A DNA stretch of 8,238 bases from Gammaproteobacteria bacterium. GTDB lineage: Bacteria; Pseudomonadota; Gammaproteobacteria; Pseudomonadales; Azotimanducaceae. The DNA lies in the NCBI GenBank assembly GCA_030430515.1, contig JAUIKX010000155.1:1-8238 (forward strand). The letters are read 5' to 3'. Shown piece after piece: positions 1-6,178 of this stretch. Numbering within the stretch: the stretch's first letter is position 1; each line of letters begins with the position of its first letter. The notes beneath the pieces were generated by a model that was given only the letters and a program-made list of their open reading frames with translations, was not told where the DNA came from and did no database searches. The translations under genes were made by a program, and so were the position numbers.

Positions 1-579
1 CAGGAAGCGCTGGCTTCCTCTCACGCGAACCGTCGGCAGGCTTATGCAAGTGCCCGTCGCTGTGCGCATCTGGCCATGGAATATGCCGGCCTGCCGAGCG
101 GGCCCATACTTCGGGGTGACAAAGGGGAACCCGGGTGGCCAGAGGCAATGCGTGGTAGTCTGACGCACAGCCGTGAGCTCGCCGGTGCGTGTGTCGCCAG
201 ACGAAGAGCGAGGTGCTCGGTCCCCGACAGCGTCGGCATCGACATAGAGCATCTTGGGCGCATGAGCTCCGGTGTTGCTTCGCGCATTCTCACGCACGAA
301 GAAGACGACAGGCTGAAAGGTAGCGACGAAGCCGAGCGGCTGCGGCTGGCAACTCTGATTTTCAGCGCCAAAGAGGCCGTATACAAAGCGATCTATCCAT
401 TAGCCGGTCTGTACATCGGTTATCAGGAAGTCAGCCTTCGGCTCGACCCGGCTGCCCAGACCTTCACGGCAAGATACGTGGGTACAGATGAGCGTAATCG
501 CCTCATCGATTCAGGGCGGGGTGCCTGGTGGCAGCTGGGAGATGCGTTTCTCACGAAATTTATACTGGAGAGCCCGTAA
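1..579 (+). CDS. 4'-phosphopantetheinyl transferase, EntD/Sfp-like (5' end missing)
   Basis: Transfers the 4'-phosphopantetheine arm of CoA to a serine of acyl- or peptidyl-carrier proteins in the cytoplasm, turning apo into holo forms. The reading frame is open from base 1, and the residues before the first in-frame ATG (76) already fit the family: an Arg/Ala-rich helix with an RRCAHLAM-like pattern, then PILRGDKGEPGWP and GSLTHS, which match the CoA-binding N-terminal half. I therefore treat the gene as truncated by the window edge and do not start it at 76. The two metal-binding motifs are intact: VGIDIE (Asp codon 241-243, Glu 247-249) and FSAKEAVYKA (Lys 370-372, Glu 373-375). Family members are usually about 220-250 residues, so roughly 30-60 residues lie upstream. 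The stop TAA overlaps the ATG of the next gene by one base, which implies translational coupling. The carrier-protein target (NRPS, PKS, PUFA synthase or fatty-acid ACP) cannot be told from here. Confidence 0.9.
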   Translation, partial: QEALASSHANRRQAYASARRCAHLAMEYAGLPSGPILRGDKGEPGWPEAMRGSLTHSRELAGACVARRRARCSVPDSVGIDIEHLGRMSSGVASRILTHEEDDRLKGSDEAERLRLATLIFSAKEAVYKAIYPLAGLYIGYQEVSLRLDPAAQTFTARYVGTDERNRLIDSGRGAWWQLGDAFLTKFILESP

Positions 580-581
580 TG
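567..581 (+). promoter_or_regulatory. Ribosome binding site fixing the CNT transporter start
   Basis: GGAGA at 567-571 lies seven bases before the ATG at 579-581, inside the last codons of the phosphopantetheinyl transferase gene. It supports the ATG at 579 over the longer in-frame option at 528, which would add 17 non-hydrophobic residues lying entirely inside the upstream gene. Confidence 0.7.
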
Positions 582-1820
582 CAGGCCTTGTTCGGCATCG
601 TCGTATTCATCGGCCTGGCCTGGCTCCTCTCTCGCGATCGCGACCATGTGCATTGGCGCAGTATCTGGGTTGGTCTACTTGTTCAGTTCGCGCTCGCGTT
701 TCTACTTCTGGGCGTGCCGTTTTTCGCCGGCGCCATCCTTGGGCTGAATGCCATCGTCGAAGGGGTGGAGCGCGCCACACAGGTTGGCGCGTCCTTTGTG
801 TTTGGCTTTCTTGGGGGAGGTGAGCCGCCTTTTCAGCCGACACCCGAGGGCGCGCTGCATATCTTCGCGTTTCGGGTGCTGCCACAGATTCTGGTATTCA
901 GCGTTCTGGTTGCGCTCCTCTGGTACTGGCGTGTGCTGCCACTGATTGTGCGGGCTGTCGGCTGGGCGCTACGACGCTCACTGGGCGTCAGCGGTGCGGT
1001 GGGCACCGCTGGTGCCGCCACTGTGTTCCTCGGCATGGTGGAGACACCGCTGGTGATTCGAGCATACCTTTCGCGCCTCAGCCGTTCGGAGCTGTTCGCC
1101 ATGATGACCTGCGGCATGAGCACAGTCGCGGGTTCGATCATGGTGCTGTACGCAAGCATTCTCGGTGCTCAGATCGATGGTGCGCTGGGGCATGTGATCA
1201 CCGCATCGATACTGAATGTCATTGGCGCGGTCTACATTGCCCGCTTACTGTTTCCGGACACTCACGTGCCCACGGATGTTACCGATACATCCGGACTGTC
1301 TTACAGCGGCAATATGGATGCGATCACACGCGGCACTTTTGACGGTCTGCAGCTCGCCGTCAACGTGGGTGCCATGGTGCTTGTGCTGGTTTCTCTGGTC
1401 GCTCTCGTCAACTATCTGCTCGGCCAGATCACCATCGGCGACACGCAACTGAGCCTCGAGGGGCTCACGGGGCCTCTGTTCAGCCCCGTTGCGTGGCTCA
1501 TCGGTATTCCATGGTCGGAAGCATCGTCCGCGGGTTCCCTGCTGGCAAGCAAGCTGATACTCAACGAACTGGTTGCCTACCTGCAGATGGTGGACTTGCC
1601 GGCTGAGGCCCTGAGTGACAGCAGCCGTCTTGTTATGACCTACGCGCTCTGTGGGTTCACCAACTTCGGCAGTCTGGGCATTCTGATTGGCGGGCTGACC
1701 ACACTGGTGCCAGAACGACGGGCCGAAGTGCTTTCAATCGGGCCGTGGACCTTGCTGTCAGGCACTTTGACCGCAGCCATCACAGGTTGTGTCGTCGCGA
1801 TTGTTAAGCAAATCGTCTGA
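579..1820 (+). CDS. Concentrative nucleoside transporter, CNT/NupC family
   Basis: Cation-coupled inner-membrane importer for nucleosides (413 residues; E. coli NupC has 400). The protein is hydrophobic throughout, with an N-terminal membrane block at about residues 1-55, a re-entrant hairpin region near 140-195 and a C-terminal core near 310-375. Diagnostic stretches are RAYLSRLSRSELFAMM, KLILNELVAY (Glu330) and YALCGFTNFGSLGI (Asn362, Ser365). By family alignment these three residues match the ribose-binding Glu332, Asn368 and Ser371 of the Vibrio cholerae CNT. The first hairpin motif, which contacts the base and is GQ(T/S)E in characterised members, reads G152-M-V-E-T-P here, so Gln and Thr are replaced while Glu155 remains. 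The ribose site is thus conserved and the base site altered; the exact substrate is open. The gene follows the phosphopantetheinyl transferase with a one-base overlap and converges on exbD. Confidence 0.92.
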   Translation: MQALFGIVVFIGLAWLLSRDRDHVHWRSIWVGLLVQFALAFLLLGVPFFAGAILGLNAIVEGVERATQVGASFVFGFLGGGEPPFQPTPEGALHIFAFRVLPQILVFSVLVALLWYWRVLPLIVRAVGWALRRSLGVSGAVGTAGAATVFLGMVETPLVIRAYLSRLSRSELFAMMTCGMSTVAGSIMVLYASILGAQIDGALGHVITASILNVIGAVYIARLLFPDTHVPTDVTDTSGLSYSGNMDAITRGTFDGLQLAVNVGAMVLVLVSLVALVNYLLGQITIGDTQLSLEGLTGPLFSPVAWLIGIPWSEASSAGSLLASKLILNELVAYLQMVDLPAEALSDSSRLVMTYALCGFTNFGSLGILIGGLTTLVPERRAEVLSIGPWTLLSGTLTAAITGCVVAIVKQIV

Positions 1821-1850
1821 CCCTGTCGCTGAACTGGTCAGTTGTCGAAC

Positions 1851-1895
1851 GGAAAAGAAGAGGAAAGGAGACGGCTCCGCGAGCACGGAACCGTC
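1851..1895 (-). terminator. Candidate intrinsic terminator of the exbD unit
   Basis: An inverted repeat, arms 1870-1879 and 1886-1895, pairs at nine of ten positions (one C/A mismatch) around a six-base loop. Read on the minus strand, the stem is followed by a pyrimidine-rich run (complement of the purine run 1851-1869) containing several T blocks, as expected for a Rho-independent terminator about 15 bases after the exbD stop. On the plus strand there is no T run after the stem, so termination of the CNT gene here would be weaker. Confidence 0.5.
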
Positions 1896-1910
1896 AACTC
1901 AGAAGAGCCG

Positions 1911-2324
1911 TTACTGCGCGGCGAGCGACACGTTGTAGACTCCCGCTAGACGGGCTGAATCCATTACGTGGATCATCGCTTCGGTGGAAGAGTCTTCGTG
2001 CGGCTGAATAATCACTGGTGCTTCCGGAATCTCTGCATGCAGGCGTTCGATGTTCGCGCGAACGTTGCGTTCGTCTACATCCCGCTGCGCGATGATGTAG
2101 CGGTCGCGGCTCGTAATGCGCACGACGATGGATTTTTTGTCCGGATCGACGGTTTTTGGCTTGTCCTCATCCGGCTGATTCACGTCGAGACCCACTTCCT
2201 TGACGAAAGTGGCGGTCACGATGAAAAAGATCAACATGATAAAAACCACGTCGAGCATCGGTGTGAGGTTGATTTCTGATTCGTCGCTACTATCTGCAGC
2301 GCTGCTGCCAAATCTTCTACGCAT
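1911..2324 (-). CDS. exbD: ExbD/TolR family biopolymer transport protein
   Basis: Inner-membrane component of a proton-motive-force-driven energiser. ExbD works with ExbB (MotA/TolQ homologue) to power TonB or Tol-type outer-membrane processes. The 137-residue protein has the family layout: a short Arg-rich cytoplasmic N-terminus (RRRFGSS), the motif INLTPMLDVVFIMLIFFIV with one membrane helix at about residues 24-41 carrying the functional Asp25 (same position as in E. coli ExbD), then a periplasmic domain of about 95 residues ending in DSARLAGVYNVSLAAQ. Length is normal (E. coli ExbD 141). The start at 2324 is the only ATG before the motif; the GGGG about 13 bases upstream is a poor ribosome site. 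It lies 54 bases downstream of the SMP-30 gene on the same strand and may be co-transcribed with it. No exbB or tonB is present in the window, which is unusual. TolR is less likely because of the VKEVGLDVN continuation after the helix, but it is not excluded. Confidence 0.93.
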   Translation of the reverse strand: MRRRFGSSAADSSDESEINLTPMLDVVFIMLIFFIVTATFVKEVGLDVNQPDEDKPKTVDPDKKSIVVRITSRDRYIIAQRDVDERNVRANIERLHAEIPEAPVIIQPHEDSSTEAMIHVMDSARLAGVYNVSLAAQ

Positions 2325-2378
2325 GGCTGGCTAGTGTCCCCATTCCCAAACTACCAAGATGCCTAGTGTACCGGTGCT

Positions 2379-3335
2379 TTAAGCCGGAGCAAAGTTCAAC
2401 TTCAAGCCTTTTCTAGGCCAGGGCACGCTGACCAGTTGCCCGGTGGACGAAAGCGTAATGTAGGCCGTTTTCAGGTCTTCACCACCGAAAGCGATGTTCG
2501 TGGTCAGACGGTCCGGCATCGGCACGAAGTCGGGCTCAGCGCCATTTGGCGAGAGCACTGTGATCCCGCCGTCGACGATGGTCGCGACGCAGACATTCCC
2601 GCAATCTTCCACCGCCAGCGAATCAAACAGGAAATACCCGGCGCGGCCGTTGATCAGGCGACCTCCATCCGGCCGATCCCCTTGTGCGTTGGCCAACTGT
2701 CCGGGAGCCGCGAGCGGGTAGGCCCAAAGCCGTCCTGAATGCGTTTCCGCCACATAGACTTCCCTTTCATCAGGAGCCAGGCCAATACCATTCGGACCGT
2801 CGAGCGGGAAAATCTTTTCTTCGATGAAAGAACCGTCGGCTTTGGCATAAAAAACACCCGTACGGTCCCGCTCACGAGGGCGCATCTTACCGTGGTCGGT
2901 AAACCAGAAGCCGCCCTGGGCATCGAAAACGATGTCGTTGGGACCTCGCAGTGGTTGGCCCTCACAATGGGTATAGAGAATATCGACCGCACCAGTGGTC
3001 AGATCCACACGCTCGATGCGACCGCCGCCGTAGCTTTCCGGCTCCTCGCCGGGGTACAGCCGGCCATTGTGCTCGTGCCACTGAAATCCGCCGTTGTTGC
3101 AGACATATACAGCACCGTCCGGACCAATGGCCGCACCGTTCGGCCCGCCACCCAGGTTGGCAACGACGTCAGTTTTGCCGTCGTAAACGCGGGAAAGGGT
3201 GCCCCGGGCGATCTCCACGAGAATGACCGAGCCGTCCGGCATGGCGATCGGTCCTTCCGGAAACAGCAGCCCTTCGGCAATCGGGGTAGGGGTTCGTGTA
3301 TCAGCCATGATGTCGCGATGCTCCGTCTTGCGCAT
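2379..3335 (-). CDS. SMP-30/gluconolactonase/LRE-family lactonase-like protein
   Basis: Predicted six-bladed beta-propeller hydrolase of the SMP-30/gluconolactonase superfamily, which opens sugar or xenobiotic lactones using one divalent metal. It has 318 residues, typical for the family, and no signal peptide or membrane helix, so it is probably cytoplasmic. Candidate metal and substrate residues sit in the expected repeats: Glu27 in FPEGP, Asn133 in RGPNDIVFD, Asn182 in DGPNGIGLAPDE and Asp238 in FDSLAVED, corresponding by motif to Glu18, Asn103, Asn154 and Asp204 of human SMP30. The start at 3335 has AAGG ten bases upstream; a shorter start at 3308 (protein MADTRTP...) is plausible because the first nine residues look unlike the family, but its nearest GGAG is 12 bases away. 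The substrate cannot be inferred. The downstream same-strand neighbour is exbD and the upstream one is hemF, with a 220-base gap containing a possible promoter. Confidence 0.88.
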   Translation of the reverse strand: MRKTEHRDIMADTRTPTPIAEGLLFPEGPIAMPDGSVILVEIARGTLSRVYDGKTDVVANLGGGPNGAAIGPDGAVYVCNNGGFQWHEHNGRLYPGEEPESYGGGRIERVDLTTGAVDILYTHCEGQPLRGPNDIVFDAQGGFWFTDHGKMRPRERDRTGVFYAKADGSFIEEKIFPLDGPNGIGLAPDEREVYVAETHSGRLWAYPLAAPGQLANAQGDRPDGGRLINGRAGYFLFDSLAVEDCGNVCVATIVDGGITVLSPNGAEPDFVPMPDRLTTNIAFGGEDLKTAYITLSSTGQLVSVPWPRKGLKLNFAPA

Positions 3336-3338
3336 TGT

Positions 3339-3402
3339 TCAGGTTACCTTACCTGAGCCCCGCACCTGCGGGAATCCAGGCGCTGCCGCGCGATCAGGTT
3401 AC
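3339..3402 (-). promoter_or_regulatory. Repeated TCAGGT(TAC) elements before the SMP-30 gene
   Basis: TCAGGT-N6-ACCTGA forms a perfect 6+6 inverted repeat at 3339-3356, three bases upstream of the SMP-30 start and covering its likely ribosome site. The nine-base word TCAGGTTAC of its left side recurs exactly at 3394-3402 in the same orientation, 55 bases away. This could be a regulator binding site pair or an RNA stem that limits translation. It is an inference from short repeats; chance is not excluded. The whole non-coding stretch 3336-3555 contains no ORF that looks like a gene. Confidence 0.3.
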
Positions 3403-3484
3403 AGTTACCCACATTGGTGAATTTCTGTAACAAACTGCGCAGTTCTTTTCGAGAAAAATAGAAAAAGAGAGTAGCCTATTGATT

Positions 3485-3511
3485 ATTATATGTTTGTTCT
3501 CACTTCGTCAG
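3485..3511 (-). promoter_or_regulatory. Candidate sigma-70 promoter for the SMP-30/exbD unit
   Basis: On the minus strand a perfect -10 hexamer TATAAT occupies 3490-3485. Upstream, CTGACG (3511-3506) matches four of six bases of the -35 consensus but with a short 15-base spacer. The site lies in an AT-rich patch (about 3430-3495) that contrasts with the GC-rich genes, between the hemF stop and the SMP-30 start. It would give a leader of about 140 bases that includes the repeated elements at 3339-3402. Confidence 0.4.
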
Positions 3512-3555
3512 TACCCATCCAGGGTGGAGGCAGGTTTGCTCACGGAAGTGCTCTT

Positions 3556-4491
3556 TTAATCCCCAGACTTATCCACAGCCCGTACAGACAGCCAGTCCCG
3601 AGGTTTCAGATAGTCCTGCAGCGCGGCCTCAGGACTACCGGCAGGGTCCGTACGCTGGTAGGACCAGGCGGCAAGCGGCGGCAGCGAAGCCAGCACGCTC
3701 TCTACCCGTCGGCCGCTCTGCAGGCCGTACTTCGTGCCGCGGTCGATGGCCAGATTGAATTCGGCATATCGTCCTCTACGGTAAAGCTGGAAGTCTCTTT
3801 CCCGTTCTCCCCAGGGGACGTCTTTGCGGCGTTCGACGATCGGCATGTAGGCGGGAAGGAACGCATCACCAACGCGTCGCACGAATTCGAAGCTGGCATC
3901 GGCGCCGCCCTCGGTCCAGTCATCGAAGAAGACACCGCCGACACCCCGGCATTCCTGCCGGTGCGGCAGGTAGAAATACTCGTCGCACAGCGCCTTGAGC
4001 CTGCTGTAGTGCGGGCCGGTCGCGTCCGCGCTCACCTTATGCCAGTGCACCACATCTTCTTCGAACGGATAGAACGGGGTCAGGTCGAAACCGCCGCCGA
4101 AATACCAGCTACCGGCACTGTCATCGGCACCTTCGACGAGAAAGTACCTCAGGTTCATGTGCGTGGTGGGCACATAGGGGTTCACCGGGTGCACGATCAT
4201 CGATATGGCCGTTGCCTGGAAAGGATGGCCGGCCAGATGGGGGTTTCGTTCGGTAGCGGCGGGGGGCAGGCTCGCGCCGAGGCTATGGGTGAACTGTACC
4301 GCGGCCTTTTCGATGATGTTGCCGTCGGCAATAACCCGCGGCCGGGCGAGACCACCGGGCGGCGCCTCAGGTGGCGGCATGATCTCCTCCCGCGAAAAGC
4401 GGGCGGTCGGTTCCAGGGTTTCGAGGCTGTCACAGATCCGATCCTGCAGATCCATGAAATAATCCCGAACTTCGAGTACATCCAACGACAT
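3556..4491 (-). CDS. hemF: Oxygen-dependent coproporphyrinogen III oxidase
   Basis: Catalyses the O2-dependent oxidative decarboxylation of two propionate side chains of coproporphyrinogen III to give protoporphyrinogen IX, a late step of haem synthesis in the cytoplasm. At 311 residues it is slightly longer than E. coli HemF (299). The family signature is clear: VHPVNPYVPTTHMNLRYF (His101, His111), GSWYFGGGFDLTPFYPFEED, VVHWHK (His151), CDEYFYLPHR (His177), GVGGVFFDDW and, near the end, YNLAIDRGTKYGL-like (EFNLAIDRGTKYGL) followed by KPRDW. The four histidines match the conserved set in the E. coli enzyme. About ten residues after KPRDW are a small non-conserved tail. The start at 4491 has GGAG five bases upstream. 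It is divergent from the acyl-CoA dehydrogenase at 4571, with 79 bases shared between them. Its presence implies an aerobic or facultative lifestyle. Confidence 0.97.
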   Translation of the reverse strand: MSLDVLEVRDYFMDLQDRICDSLETLEPTARFSREEIMPPPEAPPGGLARPRVIADGNIIEKAAVQFTHSLGASLPPAATERNPHLAGHPFQATAISMIVHPVNPYVPTTHMNLRYFLVEGADDSAGSWYFGGGFDLTPFYPFEEDVVHWHKVSADATGPHYSRLKALCDEYFYLPHRQECRGVGGVFFDDWTEGGADASFEFVRRVGDAFLPAYMPIVERRKDVPWGERERDFQLYRRGRYAEFNLAIDRGTKYGLQSGRRVESVLASLPPLAAWSYQRTDPAGSPEAALQDYLKPRDWLSVRAVDKSGD

Positions 4492-4506
4492 GAGCGCTCC
4501 ATTGAA

Positions 4507-4535
4507 GTGTCGAGCGTGGCAACACGCCCTATAAT
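4507..4535 (+). promoter_or_regulatory. Candidate promoter for the Mcd-like acyl-CoA dehydrogenase
   Basis: A perfect -10 hexamer TATAAT at 4530-4535 sits 35 bases before the ATG at 4571, followed at once by a GC-only stretch (GCGCGGC) of the sort found in promoters under stringent (ppGpp/DksA) control. The -35 region is poor: GTGTCG at 4507-4512 has the right 17-base spacing but only three matches, and TTGAAG at 4502-4507 is too far away (22-base spacer). Confidence 0.45.
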
Positions 4536-4570
4536 GCGCGGCTCTTTTTCCAGCCGGCAGGTAAAATCAG

Positions 4571-6148
4571 ATGGGCAATTTAGCAGAGGAGCTGGGCAGA
4601 GCGCAGGAGATTGTTGCCGCTGCCGCCGCGCAACTCGAGGGCGACCTCGACGGCGAGCAGCTCCAGCTCTACGAACTCGCTTTCAGCCGGGCGGAGCTCG
4701 ATGCTGCAGATTCGCTGTCCGCTTACGCAGCGACGGTGAAGGATGACGCTGAATTCTGGTCGCGGGTGAGCGATACCTACGCCGCCCAGGCACTGGTCAA
4801 CCTGCATACGCGCCTGGTGCGCAGCCCCGAAGCGTACGGGCTGTCGCTGCCCGAGCTTGCACCACCGGATGTCGGCGCCTTGCTGTCTCCTGAGCGACTG
4901 ACGACTCTCGGCCGTGATTTTCTCTCGCGTAAAGACGGAGACCACAATGACGGGTTGACCGACGAGCATCTGCTCATGCGCGCGAGCTTCCGGCAGTTCG
5001 GAGACGAAGTTGTGGCGCCGCTTGCCGAACGTATTCACCGCGAAGACCTGATCGTGCCCGATGACATTCTCAACCCGCTTCGCGAGATGGGTTGTTTCGG
5101 CCTCAGCGTGCCGGAGCGTTTCGGTGGCCTCAAACCCGATGGCGCCGAGGACAGCCTCGGCATGGTAGTCGTTACGCAGGCGCTTTCCCGCGCATCTCTG
5201 GGTGCTGCCGGCAGCCTGATCACCCGCCCGGAAATCATGGCGCGCGCGATACTCGAAGGCGGTACGGAGGAGCAGAAGGCACGCTGGCTACCCGGCATTG
5301 CGGCTGGAGATCCCCTGTGCGCCGTATCGGTAACAGAACCCAACACGGGCTCCGATGTCGCTGCTGTGAACCTGCGCGCGCGCAGAACCGATGGAGGCTG
5401 GCTGCTCTCTGGCGCAAAGACCTGGTGCACCTTCGCAGGCAAAGCACAGATGCTGCTCGTGCTCGCCCGCACCGATCCGGATGCACGCCCGCTGCATCGT
5501 GGTTTGTCGCTGTTTGTCGTTGAGAAGCCGGTAGACGAAGGGCACTCGTTCGAGCACCTTCAGGAAAATGGCGGCAAGATGACCGGGCGGGCCATACCGA
5601 CCATCGGCTATCGCGGCATGCACTCGTTTGAGATGTCCTATGAAGACTTCTTCGTGCCCGATGCCAACCTGATCGGCGGCGACGCCGGGCTCGGCAAGGG
5701 GTTCTACTTTACGATGCGGGGTTTCATGGGCGGCCGCCTGCAGACTGCTGCCAGAGCCTGCGGCATCATTGAGGCAGCCATGCGGGAAGCGATGCAGTAT
5801 GCCGAGGATCGCCAGGCCTTTGGCAAAGCTCTGGCCGCGTATCCGCTGACGCTCATCAAGATCGCGCGCATGGGCATGCAGCTTGCGGCCTGTCAGCAGT
5901 TTACCCATGAGGTGGCCCGACTCATGGACGAAGGCAAGGGCGCCATGGAGGCAAGCCTCGTCAAACTGATGGCGTGTCGCGTGGCTGAAGAGGCTTCAAG
6001 AGAAGCTCTGCAGATTCACGGCGGCATGGGCTATGCAGAGGAAACTCCGGTCAGCCGCTATTTTGTCGATGCCCGTGTGCTGTCCATTTTCGAAGGCGCC
6101 GAGGAAACCCTGGCGATTCGTGTCGTCGGCAAGGACCTGGTGAGCTAG
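4571..6148 (+). CDS. Acyl-CoA dehydrogenase resembling (2S)-methylsuccinyl-CoA dehydrogenase
   Basis: FAD-dependent flavoprotein that introduces an alpha,beta double bond into an acyl-CoA. The protein has 525 residues against about 380-400 for a standard acyl-CoA dehydrogenase; the extra part is an N-terminal, largely helical, acidic extension (about residues 1-130). The usual core follows: an all-helical domain (about 131-245), the flavin/substrate motif AVSVTEPNTGSD (251-262), the beta domain, and a C-terminal helical domain with QIHGGMGYAEETPVSRYFVD and SIFEGAEE, where Glu508 occupies the position of the catalytic base of medium-chain acyl-CoA dehydrogenase. The extension, GGKMTGRAIPTIGYRGMHSFE and the GLGKGFYFTM region recall methylsuccinyl-CoA dehydrogenase (Mcd) of the ethylmalonyl-CoA pathway, as I remember that family; assignment to Mcd is inference. 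The start ATG has AGG nine bases upstream. It is divergent from hemF and convergent with the MFS gene, 30 bases away. Confidence 0.85.
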   Translation: MGNLAEELGRAQEIVAAAAAQLEGDLDGEQLQLYELAFSRAELDAADSLSAYAATVKDDAEFWSRVSDTYAAQALVNLHTRLVRSPEAYGLSLPELAPPDVGALLSPERLTTLGRDFLSRKDGDHNDGLTDEHLLMRASFRQFGDEVVAPLAERIHREDLIVPDDILNPLREMGCFGLSVPERFGGLKPDGAEDSLGMVVVTQALSRASLGAAGSLITRPEIMARAILEGGTEEQKARWLPGIAAGDPLCAVSVTEPNTGSDVAAVNLRARRTDGGWLLSGAKTWCTFAGKAQMLLVLARTDPDARPLHRGLSLFVVEKPVDEGHSFEHLQENGGKMTGRAIPTIGYRGMHSFEMSYEDFFVPDANLIGGDAGLGKGFYFTMRGFMGGRLQTAARACGIIEAAMREAMQYAEDRQAFGKALAAYPLTLIKIARMGMQLAACQQFTHEVARLMDEGKGAMEASLVKLMACRVAEEASREALQIHGGMGYAEETPVSRYFVDARVLSIFEGAEETLAIRVVGKDLVS

Positions 6149-6178
6149 CGACGCTCTCCAGCTCCTGCGTGCCAGCGC

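Noticed and set aside
528..578. Upstream in-frame ATG for the CNT transporter
   Set aside because: It would overlap the phosphopantetheinyl transferase by 52 bases and add residues unlike the family; the ATG at 579 has a well-placed GGAGA.
2331..2369. Direct repeat CTAGTGT (2331-2337 and 2363-2369) in the SMP-30/exbD gap
   Set aside because: Seven bases repeated once is within chance expectation and no extended symmetry surrounds it.
2739..3356. 205-codon plus-strand open frame opposite the SMP-30 gene
   Set aside because: It is a shadow of the SMP-30 frame with no domain and no ribosome site.
3490..4746. 418-codon plus-strand open frame opposite hemF
   Set aside because: It lies antisense to the well-supported hemF, extends into the start of the next gene in another frame, and has no recognisable domain; long shadow frames are expected in GC-rich DNA.
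5288..5908. 206-codon minus-strand open frame inside the Mcd-like gene
   Set aside because: It is fully antisense to a gene with clear family motifs and shows no protein-family pattern.
6149..6178. Possible terminator between the convergent Mcd-like and MFS genes
   Set aside because: The 30-base gap contains no stable stem followed by a T run on either strand.
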